Assembly (NCBI GenBank): GCA_018296165.2
Contig: JACKQL020000078.1
Span: 124,001 to 188,000 of the forward strand
Direction: 5' to 3'
Length of the DNA stretch: 64,000 bases
Source: Termitomyces sp. T153
Lineage: Eukaryota; Basidiomycota; Agaricomycetes; Agaricales; Lyophyllaceae
Position numbers and translations under genes: made by a program. The notes beneath the pieces were generated by a model. It worked only from the letters and a program-made list of their open reading frames with translations, searched no databases and was not told the origin of the DNA. Positions 34,141 through 44,638 of this stretch are shown one piece after another (within the stretch, counting starts at the first letter, position 1; every line of letters begins with the position of its first letter).

Positions 34141-35970
34141 TTAGTTTTCTTCACTGGCATTGTCACCAGCATTGTTGCTAGCATTGTCATTGTCTACAAG
34201 GTTGGTTTGTTCTAGTTCATGAAGGCACAAAGTGTCAATGTCAAAAGTGTTGCTAGGCATGGATATGTGTTCTCTAGCAAAATACAGGACCAGGTGAAAG
34301 GCAGCTACAGTGCAATGCAGCACTGAACCATCTAGTTCACAAAGGATGTAAGTGCTGCCACAGTTATGAGAGATTACCACCAATGGGCCTAAGTATTGAG
34401 GCTTCATCTTTTTGTTATGTGTCACTTTGATCCTAGTGTTTGCATAAGTATGAGGTTGCCAGCTTGGAAGTTGTAATTGCAAATTGTAGTGGCATGTTCT
34501 GCTTCAAATCAAATGGCAGCTAAGCAATGAGTGCTAGGAACATTCTCATGAAGGCAGTCAAGATCCTCTTGGCAATGTTGAAGGTCAATTGCTCAGCAGG
34601 CTATGAGGTTGGTTGTTGACAAGAATGAGTTTGGCAGTGGCTGCAGGTATGTCACTTCCACTATATCAGCAGGCAGCAGAGGATGGGTACTAGTCATTGC
34701 ATAGTAAGGGGAACAACCCATTCACTTGCAAACTGTAACATGTTCTGACCAAAAGACTGAGTAAGTAGCAATACTCCACCTAGACTGATCACCATCAACT
34801 GCTTTGAAGAGAGCTTGTCAAACATCAACATAAGGTCACTTGACTATACTGTTAGCACACTTGTTGTTACCTGAGATCCGGATGTGATGTGAGTTGTACT
34901 TCTTTGCTAAGTATGTGATGGCTTTCAAGATGGGAGGTCCATTGTTGGTAACAATTTTGCTAAGGGCTCCCCATTGACAGATAACATTTTTTATAACCAC
35001 TTGGCAATAGCTTCAGTGTTCTCCCTAGCAAGCATGTGGAACTTAGGGTAATGAGTTAGCAAACAATATTCTTAAATAATATACTTGAACTTATTGGATG
35101 GTGCCATAAACATAGTATCAATGTATATCTTGCTAAACAAAGGTGCTGGCATAGTGACAGTTGGCAGGATAAGCACTTTGGTTGTCTGATGGACCTGGCA
35201 GAGGTGGCAAGTACAAATATACCACACTATGTCAGTGCTAACTTGAGGCCACCAAAACTGTTCTAGAAGAGCTGAGCAAGTAGCAAAAAGTCCTCTATGT
35301 CCCAAGTTGTCATGTATAGCTTTCAAGACTTGTAAGTGATTGTTGGTAGGAATGAAGAGCTTGTGGGTGCCATCTCTGCTTCTTCACCAAAGTTTGCCAC
35401 TAGTAATAAAGAACATTGATGCATAGCAAATGAAAGTGGCATATTCATTGTTGCTAAGGCATTCAGGTCTGACAAGGTTGTTAAGCCATCTCTTGACTAG
35501 AAGCATGTGAGTGTTGCTAGCAATTGCTTTAGCACTGCAGGGTACATCACTGTAAGTGGTAGTGCCATCATCTCAGAGAGGCTGAATATTGTTGCTATTT
35601 GCTAGTCATGGAGCATTGCTATTGTTGCTAACAAAAGTCACTAAAGGCTGGGGAGGCTGGAACTTGGCAAGAGAGGGTAATTGACATGAGGCTGAAGAGA
35701 CTTGGTGAAGGAGTGGCAATAGCAGCTGGACTTGGTGAATGAAGCCATGCAAGTGATTGATTCCATCCTCATAGACAGAGTTGTCACTATTGTCAGGAAG
35801 GGGGTCACTAGGCTGAAGCTGGCATTGCAAAAGACCATCAGAGCTATGGAAAGTTCCTTTGATGTAAACTAGCTTCAAGTGGAATGTCAATATTGCCATG
35901 ATCTAGTGGTTCATACTAGTGGAAGGCTGGATATTGGAGTTCTGTAGCATACCCTTAACATAATGAGTCT
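34141..35970 (-). pseudogene. B integrase with C-terminal domain, and RNase H tail
   Basis: 35072-35326 carries the zinc-binding H-D-N-L-G-H-R-G ... Q-F-W-W-P-Q-V ... C-T-C-H-L-C and the start of the catalytic core (Y-I-D-T-M-F-M). The integrase end is at 34141-34482 (N-K-K-M-K-P-Q-Y-L-G-P-L-V-V-I-S, then an Asn/Asp-rich tail with stop at 34141). Between them the core is broken by stops. 35606-35899 gives the end of RNase H (L-V-Y-I-K-G-T ... S-D-G-L-L-Q) and the linker. Confidence 0.78.
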
Positions 35971-37215
35971 CACTTCAATGATGAGGTTCCAGACACCAAT
36001 GAGGTACAGTTGCAAGGCTTGAAAAGCTCAATAAGATCCATAGAGTTCCAACTTGAGCTGACTGAATCTAGCCTCTCTATTGTCAAGTGAAATCAAGCCA
36101 AAGCAGTTGTAGCAGCATTCTTTGTGGCTGTTGCTAGTGCACTGGCAAAGGTAGTAACTGACAGCAATATATGAAGTGTCAACCACTAAGATGACAGGGT
36201 CAGGCAATTCATAATCAATAGGAACTAGGGGCTTAGTGTCTTGTAAAGTTTTGACAAGGTCTCACTGAGCATTGATCTGGTCTGGGCTGAATGCAAAAGG
36301 AATGCCAACACAAGTGAGTTTTGTTAAGTCATTGGTGTGCTGAGCAAAATTCTCGACAAAAATCCTAAGAACTCCAACTGTACCCAGAAAGGCTTGAACT
36401 TCTGACAGCAACTTGCAAGGACCCCAGCACTTGAGTAGGGCTAAGCAACTCTCATCTGGAATTTGACCACTAGGCATGCAAATGTGACCAAGGATCTTGA
36501 GGTCAGAGCACATAAAATGAGCTTGTGACCTGAGAAGGTGCTGCTGCAATACTTCATCTGCTGGAGAATTCTATTGGGAAGTTTGAAGAACTCCCATAGT
36601 GCTAGGCAAACATTTGGGTTAGCAGGATGCTTAGTGGGGTTACTGTTAATGATCTTCCAATCCTTGGGTCCTTTAGCACCAACATCATTGATAAAACTGA
36701 GTACATTGTGGGGTATCTCTGGCTGCAATATGAAGGTAATGTTGTTATAGAATATTGGCACAGAGTTGGTCCAACCCATTGGCAAGGTCACTAAGCAAAG
36801 AGCACTAAAAGGAGTCTGGAACATCAATAAGTCACATGTAGCTGGGTCAATAAGTCACTTGTCATAGCCAACATAGAGGTTGAGGGTAGCACCACAAATA
36901 TGTCCAGCAAAAGATTTAGCAGCTCTAGACTGTGTACAATCCTGAGCTTACCATTCTTCTTGAGAACACAAAACCATTGTGAGCAATAAGCAGAGTGTGA
37001 AGGCTTGTAGATGCCAGCCTTGATCTTGTTGTGAATGATTTCACATACTTCCTTTTCCAGGCCTGGGGGTATAGGGCAATTGTGCTGAACCCAGGGTACA
37101 TGTGGAATTGTTGGTATGCATACTGGCAGAAAGAAGTTGGGGTGCAAACTTCCTCATTCAGAGTCCTCCCAAGCAAAAGCTTTTTCTTGCTTGGCAACCA
37201 TGTTGACAAGAACAT
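35971..37215 (-). pseudogene. B reverse transcriptase and RNase H start
   Basis: Fingers at 36824-37147 (I-H-N-K-I-K-A-G-I-Y-K-P-S; W-F-C-V-L-K-K-N-G-K-L-R-I-V). Palm at 36441-36827 (F-Q-T-P-F-S-A-L-C-L-V-T-L-P-M-G-W-T-N-S). The catalytic box reads F-I-N-D instead of Y-I-D-D. The connection region at 36262-36549 has L-K-I-L-G-H-I and L-L-S-E-V-Q-A-F-L-G-T. Loss of the catalytic Asp makes it inactive regardless of the stops. Confidence 0.8.
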
Positions 37216-38882
37216 TGATTTTGTTGCTAGTCAGAAAGCCTGTGTTGTGGTCTTTAACAACTTTTGCTTGTCATTTGCTAGTGCATCACTGTATTGGTAT
37301 GAATGGCAGTGGATTTGGGTTGAGTGGTGGCATTGTTGCTAGTGGGTCACCAATAATGTATCACTCAATTCAAAAGTCTTTGCTAACATGGCCAGTGACA
37401 GGTTTGGTCTTCATAGCAATGGGCTTGTATTTCTTCTTTACTTGGACACCTTTCTGCTTAGTGGGTTTGTTAGTGACAAACTCAGAAGCAAAAGGGGTGT
37501 TAACATAAATGGGAGTAATGTCAGCATTGGTTGTAGAGATAGGTGAAGTCTGTCCAAGAATCAAAGGATTAGAAGTATCAGTAGAAACAAGATAAGAACA
37601 AGGGGGTAACAAAAAATCTGAAAGATCACTAGCTGTAGCATAAAGGTAAGCTAGGGCAGGATTTGTCTGTGTGGTAGAATTGGTAAGTACAATGTCTTTG
37701 TCCAAATTACAAGAAGCTATACAAGTTGCTAGACTAGTTGAATGATCATAGCTTATAATGACTGCTATGTCACTATTGTCATTGTTAATGTCTTTGGCAA
37801 TGAAAGCAGCAGGGTGCTTCTGTTTCAAAGGGAACTTTTTGTCAATTCTTTCATTTAGATTTACCACATGGAAATGTTGGTATAGTGTGCCACATGCCAG
37901 TGTTGGGGTCAGTGATGGTGATGGTGGTCTTGACATCACTAAGTGTATTGACCACACTTTGAGTTAAAACATTGAATGGGCATCCAAGGAGAATGTCATA
38001 GGCAGGAGACTGTCAAACATGAATCTGCAAATAAACCAGTATATCACCAATGGTGCAAGGTATGTTGCAGGCAAGTCCTAGTGATTGATCCATAGTGCTG
38101 TTAGTGCTTTGCATGTTCAAGACAATGTTGAGGTCATAAGATGGTCCATGGTAACTAGTAATTTTGGCAGACATCAAAATTATCTGGGAGCCACTATCAG
38201 TGATGCATTCTACTTCTTCTTTGTTATCAATCAGCATCATAACAGAACAAAGCAACTGTGAATCCTTAGTGACAGTGAGCACCACAGGCTCTTTTCCAAG
38301 AGGCAATGAATCAATATAAGCTTCAACAGGGTCAACAGATGCAAGTGGAGCCTTATCCAATGTAAGTCCATTAGCAGTTGCAATATTGGATCCTAGCAAA
38401 AACTGAGGTTCTTCAATAGCAAACATCAGCAAAATATGTTCAAAAATGTCACTAGGGTCCTGTACTGTGTTAGCACTAGCTCCTACAAGTTGCTTATGCA
38501 TAATGGCTGTCCTGAATTGATTCCTGATGTCCTGTGATACCAAGCAAAGTTCACCAACTAGAACTGTAACCTTGGTGCTTAAAACTCATTCAAAAACTGC
38601 TTTGGACTGTTCAATGTCATAGATGGGTGGCATAGTCCAATATGCACCATCTTTAGATCTGTCAGGAGCAGCAAAATACCTATTAGTGGGAGGGGCATAG
38701 CAACTGGGGATGCCAGAGAATGAGTGGACTGGTGGCTGAGCAATGAGTTCTTTAGCAACAGACAGTTGATTGCTAGCAACAAGCCATTCAGGTGCTTTGC
38801 CTTTGTCTGCAGGCCCAGCAGCAGGAGGTGGAATAGAATTGGATGGGGGTGAGGTCACTGGGGTGCTGCTAGCCAGCTTCAC
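37216..38882 (-). pseudogene. B aspartic protease region and linker
   Basis: 38013-38543 holds the retropepsin core with the active site intact as I-T-D-S-G-S-Q-I, preceded by V-M-M-L-I-D-N-K-E-E-V and followed by L-N-M-Q-S-T-N-S-T ... L-G-L-A-C-N-I-P-C. 37370-37957 is the linker to RT (Q-K-H-P-A-A-F-I-A-K-D). 38586-38882 is a Pro/Ser-rich stretch after the knuckle. Confidence 0.78.
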
Positions 38883-39076
38883 CTTGGGGGTATTGTTTGC
38901 TGGTCAATATGCCATGCAGGAAACTTGTACACCATCAAACTTTTTGCCAGGTCACCTGAGTGCAAAGAGTTCACATTCCAAAGCCTCAATCCATTCTTCC
39001 TTGCTTAGCACTCAGCCCATAGTGACATCCTGTTGCATTACCTCATGAATTAGTAACTGCTGCATTGCCACTCACT

Positions 39077-40181
39077 CTAGGTCAGGGTTAGCATTGGAAG
39101 AGAGTCTGCTGGTAATGATTTGTCCTGGGTTGAGCCTGTGTCATTCCTCAAAGTGTTCCATATAAAGCCATTTGCAAAATAGTTTGGAATCATAGCACCA
39201 AATGGTAGAATGATCTTGCCTTCAGTGTTATGATGGATCTTACTCTGTTGAATCATATCTTGCATTTTGATATATGTGCCACAGACCATGGTGTGACTTG
39301 TTTCACCATAGAAGTGGCAAGTACTGTTAGTGAACTGTTTGTGAGGCTGAGCATTGTTGTTAGTCAAGAGGGCTTCCAATTGTTCCAAGGCACTGATGAT
39401 CACTGTGGTAGTCACTAACTCAAGGGTTTCCCTTTTTGGCATAGGTGACAGCAGAACTGGTGCATTAACAATTGGCAATGCCAAAGAGATACTGCTGGTG
39501 CCATTGCTGGAATAAGCAACATTCCTTGTTGCAATAGAGTTTGCCATTAGCAAGTAACCATCTAGCAATACATTAGAAATCCTGATAGTAGTCTGAAAAC
39601 CTGTCCAAGGTCCCTAAGCCACTGTTAAAGGTCTGGTTAACAAGCCATTCAAGGTTGCCAAGGTTGTAACAAGCACTAGCATCCATGCCAGGGTATAGCC
39701 TGAGCACTGCTGCCTTCCATTCCTGGTACATGTAAGGTTGAGGTGCATTGTTGCCAATTGTAACATTGTTGCCAAATTCCAGTAAGCTAAGCCAAGTTTC
39801 TGCTATGTCATAAGAGACATAGCAAGCCACATATTCCTTCTTTTGGATATCATTGGTAATGCCACAGTCAGTGAAGAAATATTCCAATTCCTTGAAGTAC
39901 TGAGGGAGTTCCCTAGGGCAACTCTCATCCCACTTAGGTGCAATGGTATTGTTGCACAGTGGCATTCTAGCATGCCAGGTGGTGGAGTCATTGTTCATAT
40001 TAGCAGTTGTTGGTATTGATGGTGGAAGGGAGTTAGTTGGCAATGCTGGGATAGAATGGGCTTCTGGGAAGAAGATAGAGTTGGTAAGAGTTAGAGGTGA
40101 AAGAGGTGCATTGAGAAAGCTTTTGATAAAGGCACCTGGGAAGTCAGCAAGGATTTTGCTAACATCACAAAGGTTCCTCAC
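39077..40181 (-). pseudogene. B gag with decayed zinc knuckle
   Basis: 39573-40181 is an open 202-codon gag frame (A-P-K-W-D-E-S-C-P-R-E-L-P-Q-Y-F-K-E-L-E; W-K-A-A-V-L-R-L-Y-P-G). 39077-39568 continues in another frame to a knuckle read as C-H-F-Y-G-E-T-S-H-T-M-V-C: the second Cys of C-x2-C is Tyr, a TGC/TGT-to-TAT type change. Start chosen at the first Met of the open frame; the true start may lie a little upstream before the 5' LTR at 40353. Confidence 0.78.
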
Positions 40182-40332
40182 ACTTTCAAGTTTGTTGGCA
40201 AGGGGTTGAGGTCAAGTCACTGGCAAAGAGTGCTGAGGAGTTGACAAAGAAGATTGGGGTAGTTTGCTAAAGATTTGCAAGCAATATTTTGCTTGAGCTC
40301 TGGTTTCTGGGAGAATGGTTAACTTCAAATAC

Positions 40333-40352
40333 TCTTGTGGTGGGCTCCAAAA
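40333..40352 (-). promoter_or_regulatory. Primer-binding site region of B
   Basis: On the minus strand the bases next to the 5' LTR are TTTTGGAGCCCACCACAAG. The TGG start is the usual complement of a tRNA CCA end, so unlike family A this element looks tRNA-primed. The tRNA cannot be named with confidence. Confidence 0.45.
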
Positions 40353-41485
40353 TGATGTGCTCCTATGCCACCTAGTGCTGTGCAGGAAACCTGAAAGGAG
40401 GACCTAACACTAGTCACTAAATAGGGTAGGTGGCAGTAGGAAGTTAATAGTAGAGGGCAAGTAACTGTCCCAGAAAACAAGAGTGAACATGAGTGCAAGG
40501 TGCAAAATGGAAAGAGTTGCTATTGCTAGCCTGAGTCACTAGATGGTAATAAAGAATTGCTAATGAGAGAAAGGGAAACAAGTGACAGTGAAAAACATTG
40601 CTAAGGCAGAGCAAACTTAGGCAGTCAAAGGGAGAGATGGGAAAGAAACAGGGGAGTGACAATAAACAGACTGAAATGGAGGACAAATGCAAACTAGTTG
40701 CTAGCCTCAGTTGCTAGCATTGCTAAATCAAAATATATGTGAAGGACACCCACAGTTGGTGTCACACAAAGTCAAAGACAAGGTCAGCAAGACTTATCAC
40801 TAAGTCATTGTCAAAAGGAAGAGAGAGAGTGAGAGAGTGTAATAGAGACAAAGTGAAATCTCAAGCTGGTAAGCTTAGAGATAAAGAGAGTACAATTCAA
40901 TTGGGTGATACAATTCTTGGGGTGTCTATGTACAGGCAGTATTTATACTATTTGAAGGTATAATATGGGAAAAGAAACAAATAGTCACCACTAGTGATGG
41001 CATCTGCCAAAGTGTTTATGATACATACATGGTGTCAATCTGTAACTGAGTGAAAAAAATAAGTGAAGTCAATGCAACACATAAAAACAATAAATCTCAA
41101 AAAGAGCAAGTCCAATGTCAATACCTGAAGTGTAGATGCTGTTCAAGTATGTTTGTAAGCTCAACAAGAAAAATAATAAGTAAGAAATCACATGACTATC
41201 AATATATCCATATATGGGGGGCAAGCCATGTTGTTGCCAAGAAAGTTGCTAGCAATCTTTGCTAAGAAAGGTCTTGGCCTTGTTGTTCTAGACTCAAGGT
41301 CCAGACTCCACTTGTGATTGATAAGTCTTCTGGTCACTAAAATCCCATGCAAATGCTGTGCTGTTCCAGACTTTGGGGCTAGGCCTCATGTGCTAACTGT
41401 CATGACTTGTGCCATGTCAAAATAGTCAGCTGCCATTCAGTCTGAAATGCCACAAATGGTGCTTAGTGACAAGTGGGTCTTATCA
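40353..41485 (-). repeat. 5' LTR of B (1133 bp)
   Basis: Collinear with 30265-31402 and only moderately diverged. Plus-strand ends TGATGTGCTCC and GGGTCTTATCA. Confidence 0.9.
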
Positions 41486-42591
41486 ACATTCTGATGGGAC
41501 ATAGTCCTCAGGCCATGCATCATAAGTAGTATTCTCCTGGAACACTACCCCTCAGTCATCTATGTAGGACTTCTCAAAGTCCTTGAGATTGCCATTGCAG
41601 AATTGCTGCAACACAATTCTGTCTTCCCAGGTCAACACCCCACATGTTGACCCAGCAGTTCTCCCATGCACCACAGGTTGCTCAATTGTAATCACCAACC
41701 CAGCTTCTATAGAAGCTAGATCAGGAGCCACAATTATGCCCATTATAGCATGTCACTGACCATCCACTGCAGCCTGTTGTGCCACATAATTATGCAGCAT
41801 CTCTTCAGGCTGCTGTAGCACTTGTAATAGGGTCAATGCTTTGTTGACCAGAGACAGTGGGGGTAATTGAGCCCCACCTATGAACAGCAATAGCATTGTA
41901 TTATACCTGCAATCCATGTACCTTCTTTATCTGGAGGTAGTCTGCTACCTCCTGTACCAGCAAAATCATATAAAGTTCCATGAACTTTACAGGGTCAGTT
42001 GGGATAAGTTCCTCACCAAATAACTGCTGGATTGCAATATTTTTAGCTACTCTTGCAGCTAGACATTGCTGGGTTGAAGTCTTTGGGACCTCAACCTGGT
42101 CTTGTCAGAATACCAACACCCTCCTACAGAGAATGCCATCTGGGTTCACTTCACTGTCAGTACTTGAAGTGTCTCTGACATCCTCTGGAATTGTCTCAAT
42201 AAATGCCAAGGGACCTGCTGTGTGTAAGCCCAGCATCAATCCCACTTGCAAACAAACAGGGCTGAGGGCCCTGTAAAGAGCTTCTTCCACACTCCTTAGC
42301 GGTGTAATCACCATTGAGAAGTCACTCAGACCTCCCACAACCACTGGAAAGGATCTCAGTCCTTCCACTTGCAGCATAGTAGGTGCATGCAAGGGAGTCT
42401 TCTGCTTCCTTGCTGCCCCTGCTGCACCCTCAGACTCTACTGTTGGGTACATTTGAGCAGAGGGCACATGAGTGCCCTCCATTGTGGAGCTCATCCAACC
42501 ACCCAAGGATGGTTGTGGCATTGAAAATCTTTTCTCAGAAGTTTGACTTCAAGCTCTGCAAACAAGTCCACATTTGTTTGACTTAAAAAAA
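41486..42591 (-). pseudogene. Element H: gag N-terminal region and leader
   Basis: The minus frames at 42105-42521 and 41552-41743 match E1 1640-2600: P-L-A-F-I-E-T-I-P-E-D-V-R-D-T-S and A-P-D-L-A-S-I-E-A-G ... W-E-D-R-I-V-L-Q-Q-F-C-N-G. It is in the same family as E1, and the two copies together define the gag N-terminus. The frame is interrupted around 41740-42100 and then by element B at 41485. Confidence 0.8.
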
Positions 42592-42813
42592 TGTAATGTT
42601 TCCATTATGAGTTTGTGCAGCTTACAGTTCACACCTCATAAGTCAAAACCAGTCAATTGGTCTAGTCTACAAAGTATGAAGTAAGGCACTGCCTTATATA
42701 ATTACAATATGGGTATTTAAAGGTAGTGTCATCTGACACTACCTAATAATAATTGATAACTAAATAAATATTATATGATTATGTTACTGAAGGGTAATAG
42801 GCACTCCATTACA
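42592..42813 (-). repeat. 5' LTR of element H (222 bp)
   Basis: Plus strand starts TGTAATGTTTCC and ends CTCCATTACA. It is the inverted counterpart of the E1 LTR, sharing GTTTTGACTTAT and the tract around GGCA-TGCCTTA. It marks the right end of H, whose left (3') end is lost at 20817. Confidence 0.82.
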
Positions 42814-43331
42814 ACAATGGGGTAATCATGGTAGGAGATTCTTGAGGTTCTCCCATGTTCACTGGGAAGGACCCAAGTCTTCCCACTCACACCAGCATAG
42901 GCACATACAGAGGGTTTTTTTCTTTGTTTGCAAACATTGGCTGCACTGCAGGTTCTACTTTTGGGTACAGCCTCTCAGAGGGCACTCTTCTGCTCCTAGT
43001 AGCAACACCACCTAGACCAGCACAGCTGGTCTAATGGAAGTAGCTGCTGGCAGCACTCCTGATATCACCATGCTCTCTCTACCCACACCATGAAGTGATG
43101 TGGCAAGTTCCATTTATTCATATGGAGCTCCAAGCAGTACTCATCCACTAAATGTTTGGCATCAGAACCAAACACCTAGCTCTTGATGGTCATAATGGTG
43201 CCCAGTAAAGAAGGTGAATATTAAAAATTTTCATGTTCTAATTGCTATTGGCAGTGAACTTCTGAAGGAAGTTCAGTCTGCTTGGCACTTCATAGTGTGT
43301 CCAAATCAATGCAAATCTGACTTAAAAAAAA
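42814..43331 (-). pseudogene. Leader/gag start of a third E1-family copy (F)
   Basis: The minus strand resembles H 42361-42590 (gag leader with the S-P-F-S-A-Q-M-Y type segment near 43000). It is cut by the H LTR at 42813, so H appears inserted in F. Confidence 0.5.
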
Positions 43332-43555
43332 TGTAAGTTGCCATTAGGGTTCTCACAGCTTACAATACACAACCCATAAGTCAATTACCTGTCATGATTT
43401 TGTACTATGGGTATGCAAGTAAGGCAATGCCTTATGTAATGCAATAGGTACACTAAATAAACAGCATGCCAATCAAAGTTAAATATAGTAATAATAAATA
43501 TTCTGAATAATAGATAATGACTATACTAAGGAGGTTCAGGAAATGCTCCATTACA
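43332..43555 (-). repeat. LTR of the third E1-family copy (F, 224 bp)
   Basis: TGTAAGTTGCC...GCTCCATTACA, same ends and length as the E1 and H LTRs, but more diverged from both than they are from each other. This fits an older insertion. Confidence 0.75.
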
Positions 43556-43805
43556 AAACCTTTGTTTCTCTGGTAGCAAGAACAATTAAACCAGCTAAAA
43601 CTAGTTTCATTGGAGTGGCTGCTGGGAGCCCTTCTGACATCACTACACTCCCTGACCACATCTTGCTGTAATGTGGCAAATTCTGATGTTTTGGAAAACA
43701 ATAGGTGTTGCTCCATGTATCAAAGGTTTTTGAGCTGGTAAAAATGCCTAAGTAAATCATGGATTCATGAAAACAAGTATGCCTTACATTATGTAATATG
43801 TACAA
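43556..43805 (-). pseudogene. Further E1-family leader/gag scrap
   Basis: The segment around 43600-43690 resembles 43020-43115 (G-A-G-T-G-G-C-T-G-C-T-G-G type core followed by a conserved A/T-rich block). It indicates a fourth, older copy into which F inserted. Short and decayed. Confidence 0.4.
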
Positions 43806-44638
43806 TTAAATGGGCAGCACCAAAGGGTGCTGTCAAATACAGGTAAATAAAGTAGTATTCTGTCCAGAAATAGTATATCAGGTTTTCTTGTCAATATTTC
43901 CTTGGAAAACACTATCATGAGACACTGACTTCCTCCTTTCTTCCTTATTATATTTTTTCCAGTCCACTTACTCCTGACTTTCTTTGTTGTCATATTATTC
44001 TCATTTCTCTCTCTTTTATAAGCATAAAACAAGACACTTTACATGGCAGATTCCTATTATACCCAAATCTGAGGCTGTCTTCATAGAATGGCCTCACATT
44101 GGGTGAGGTACTTTCTGCCTGAATACAGGAGTGACTATAGGAACCACTATATGACACAAACATCTGTCAAATCCAAATATTTGTTTGTATCAAGGCCAAT
44201 ATGGTAGCTTAAGGAGAGGATCAGATATCCTAGCAGGAAGATCCTGCACTGAGCAGGCTAGAGACTTGCCTTGTGACAGAGATTTCTCTTCTTATGTGAG
44301 ACCCAATATTACATTCCCATAATCTGTCAACTTACAGAGATGTACAAACCAGTTACATATGCAGGGTTTTCAAGGATACTTTGAACTACCCTCCAACTGT
44401 AATAACAATTATGTGCTACTGCTTCATGACATTTAGATCAAAAGATGGGTTCATAAGATGGACTCATGATGGGTGAAGGCACTTTCTGCCTCTTAAAAGG
44501 AATGACCACAGAAACCACTAAACAGCAGAAACATTTGATGAATTTATTTAAGAGAACAATATAATTGCTATGTTAGACAGGAATTTATTTACTTGTGCAG
44601 TTAATGAAAAAGCATAGATGGGAGCATCAGAGAATATA
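43806..44638. other. Gene-free interval 3' of the NACHT-WD40 gene, with a diverged direct repeat
   Basis: No coding frame. About 44087-44170 and 44455-44545 share a diverged direct repeat: TGGGTGA-GGxACTTTCTGCCT, then GAxTGACxAxAG-AACCACTA. It may include the 3' UTR and terminator of the gene that ends at 44639. Confidence 0.45.

Larger units (their letters stand above)
30265..41485 (-). mobile_element. B: complete Ty3/gypsy element with antisense 3' ORF, degenerate
   Basis: LTRs of 1138 bp (30265-31402, 3') and 1133 bp (40353-41485, 5') with ends TGAT...ATCA. Minus-strand order is gag, knuckle, protease, RT, RNase H, integrase, then a 2.7-kb 3' region containing a plus-strand ORF. RT and integrase are decayed (Y-I-D-D replaced by F-I-N-D), CpG is nearly absent, and the hexamers TTGCTA/TAGCAA are strikingly frequent. 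It is inserted in the gag of element H but has no clean TSD. Confidence 0.88.
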
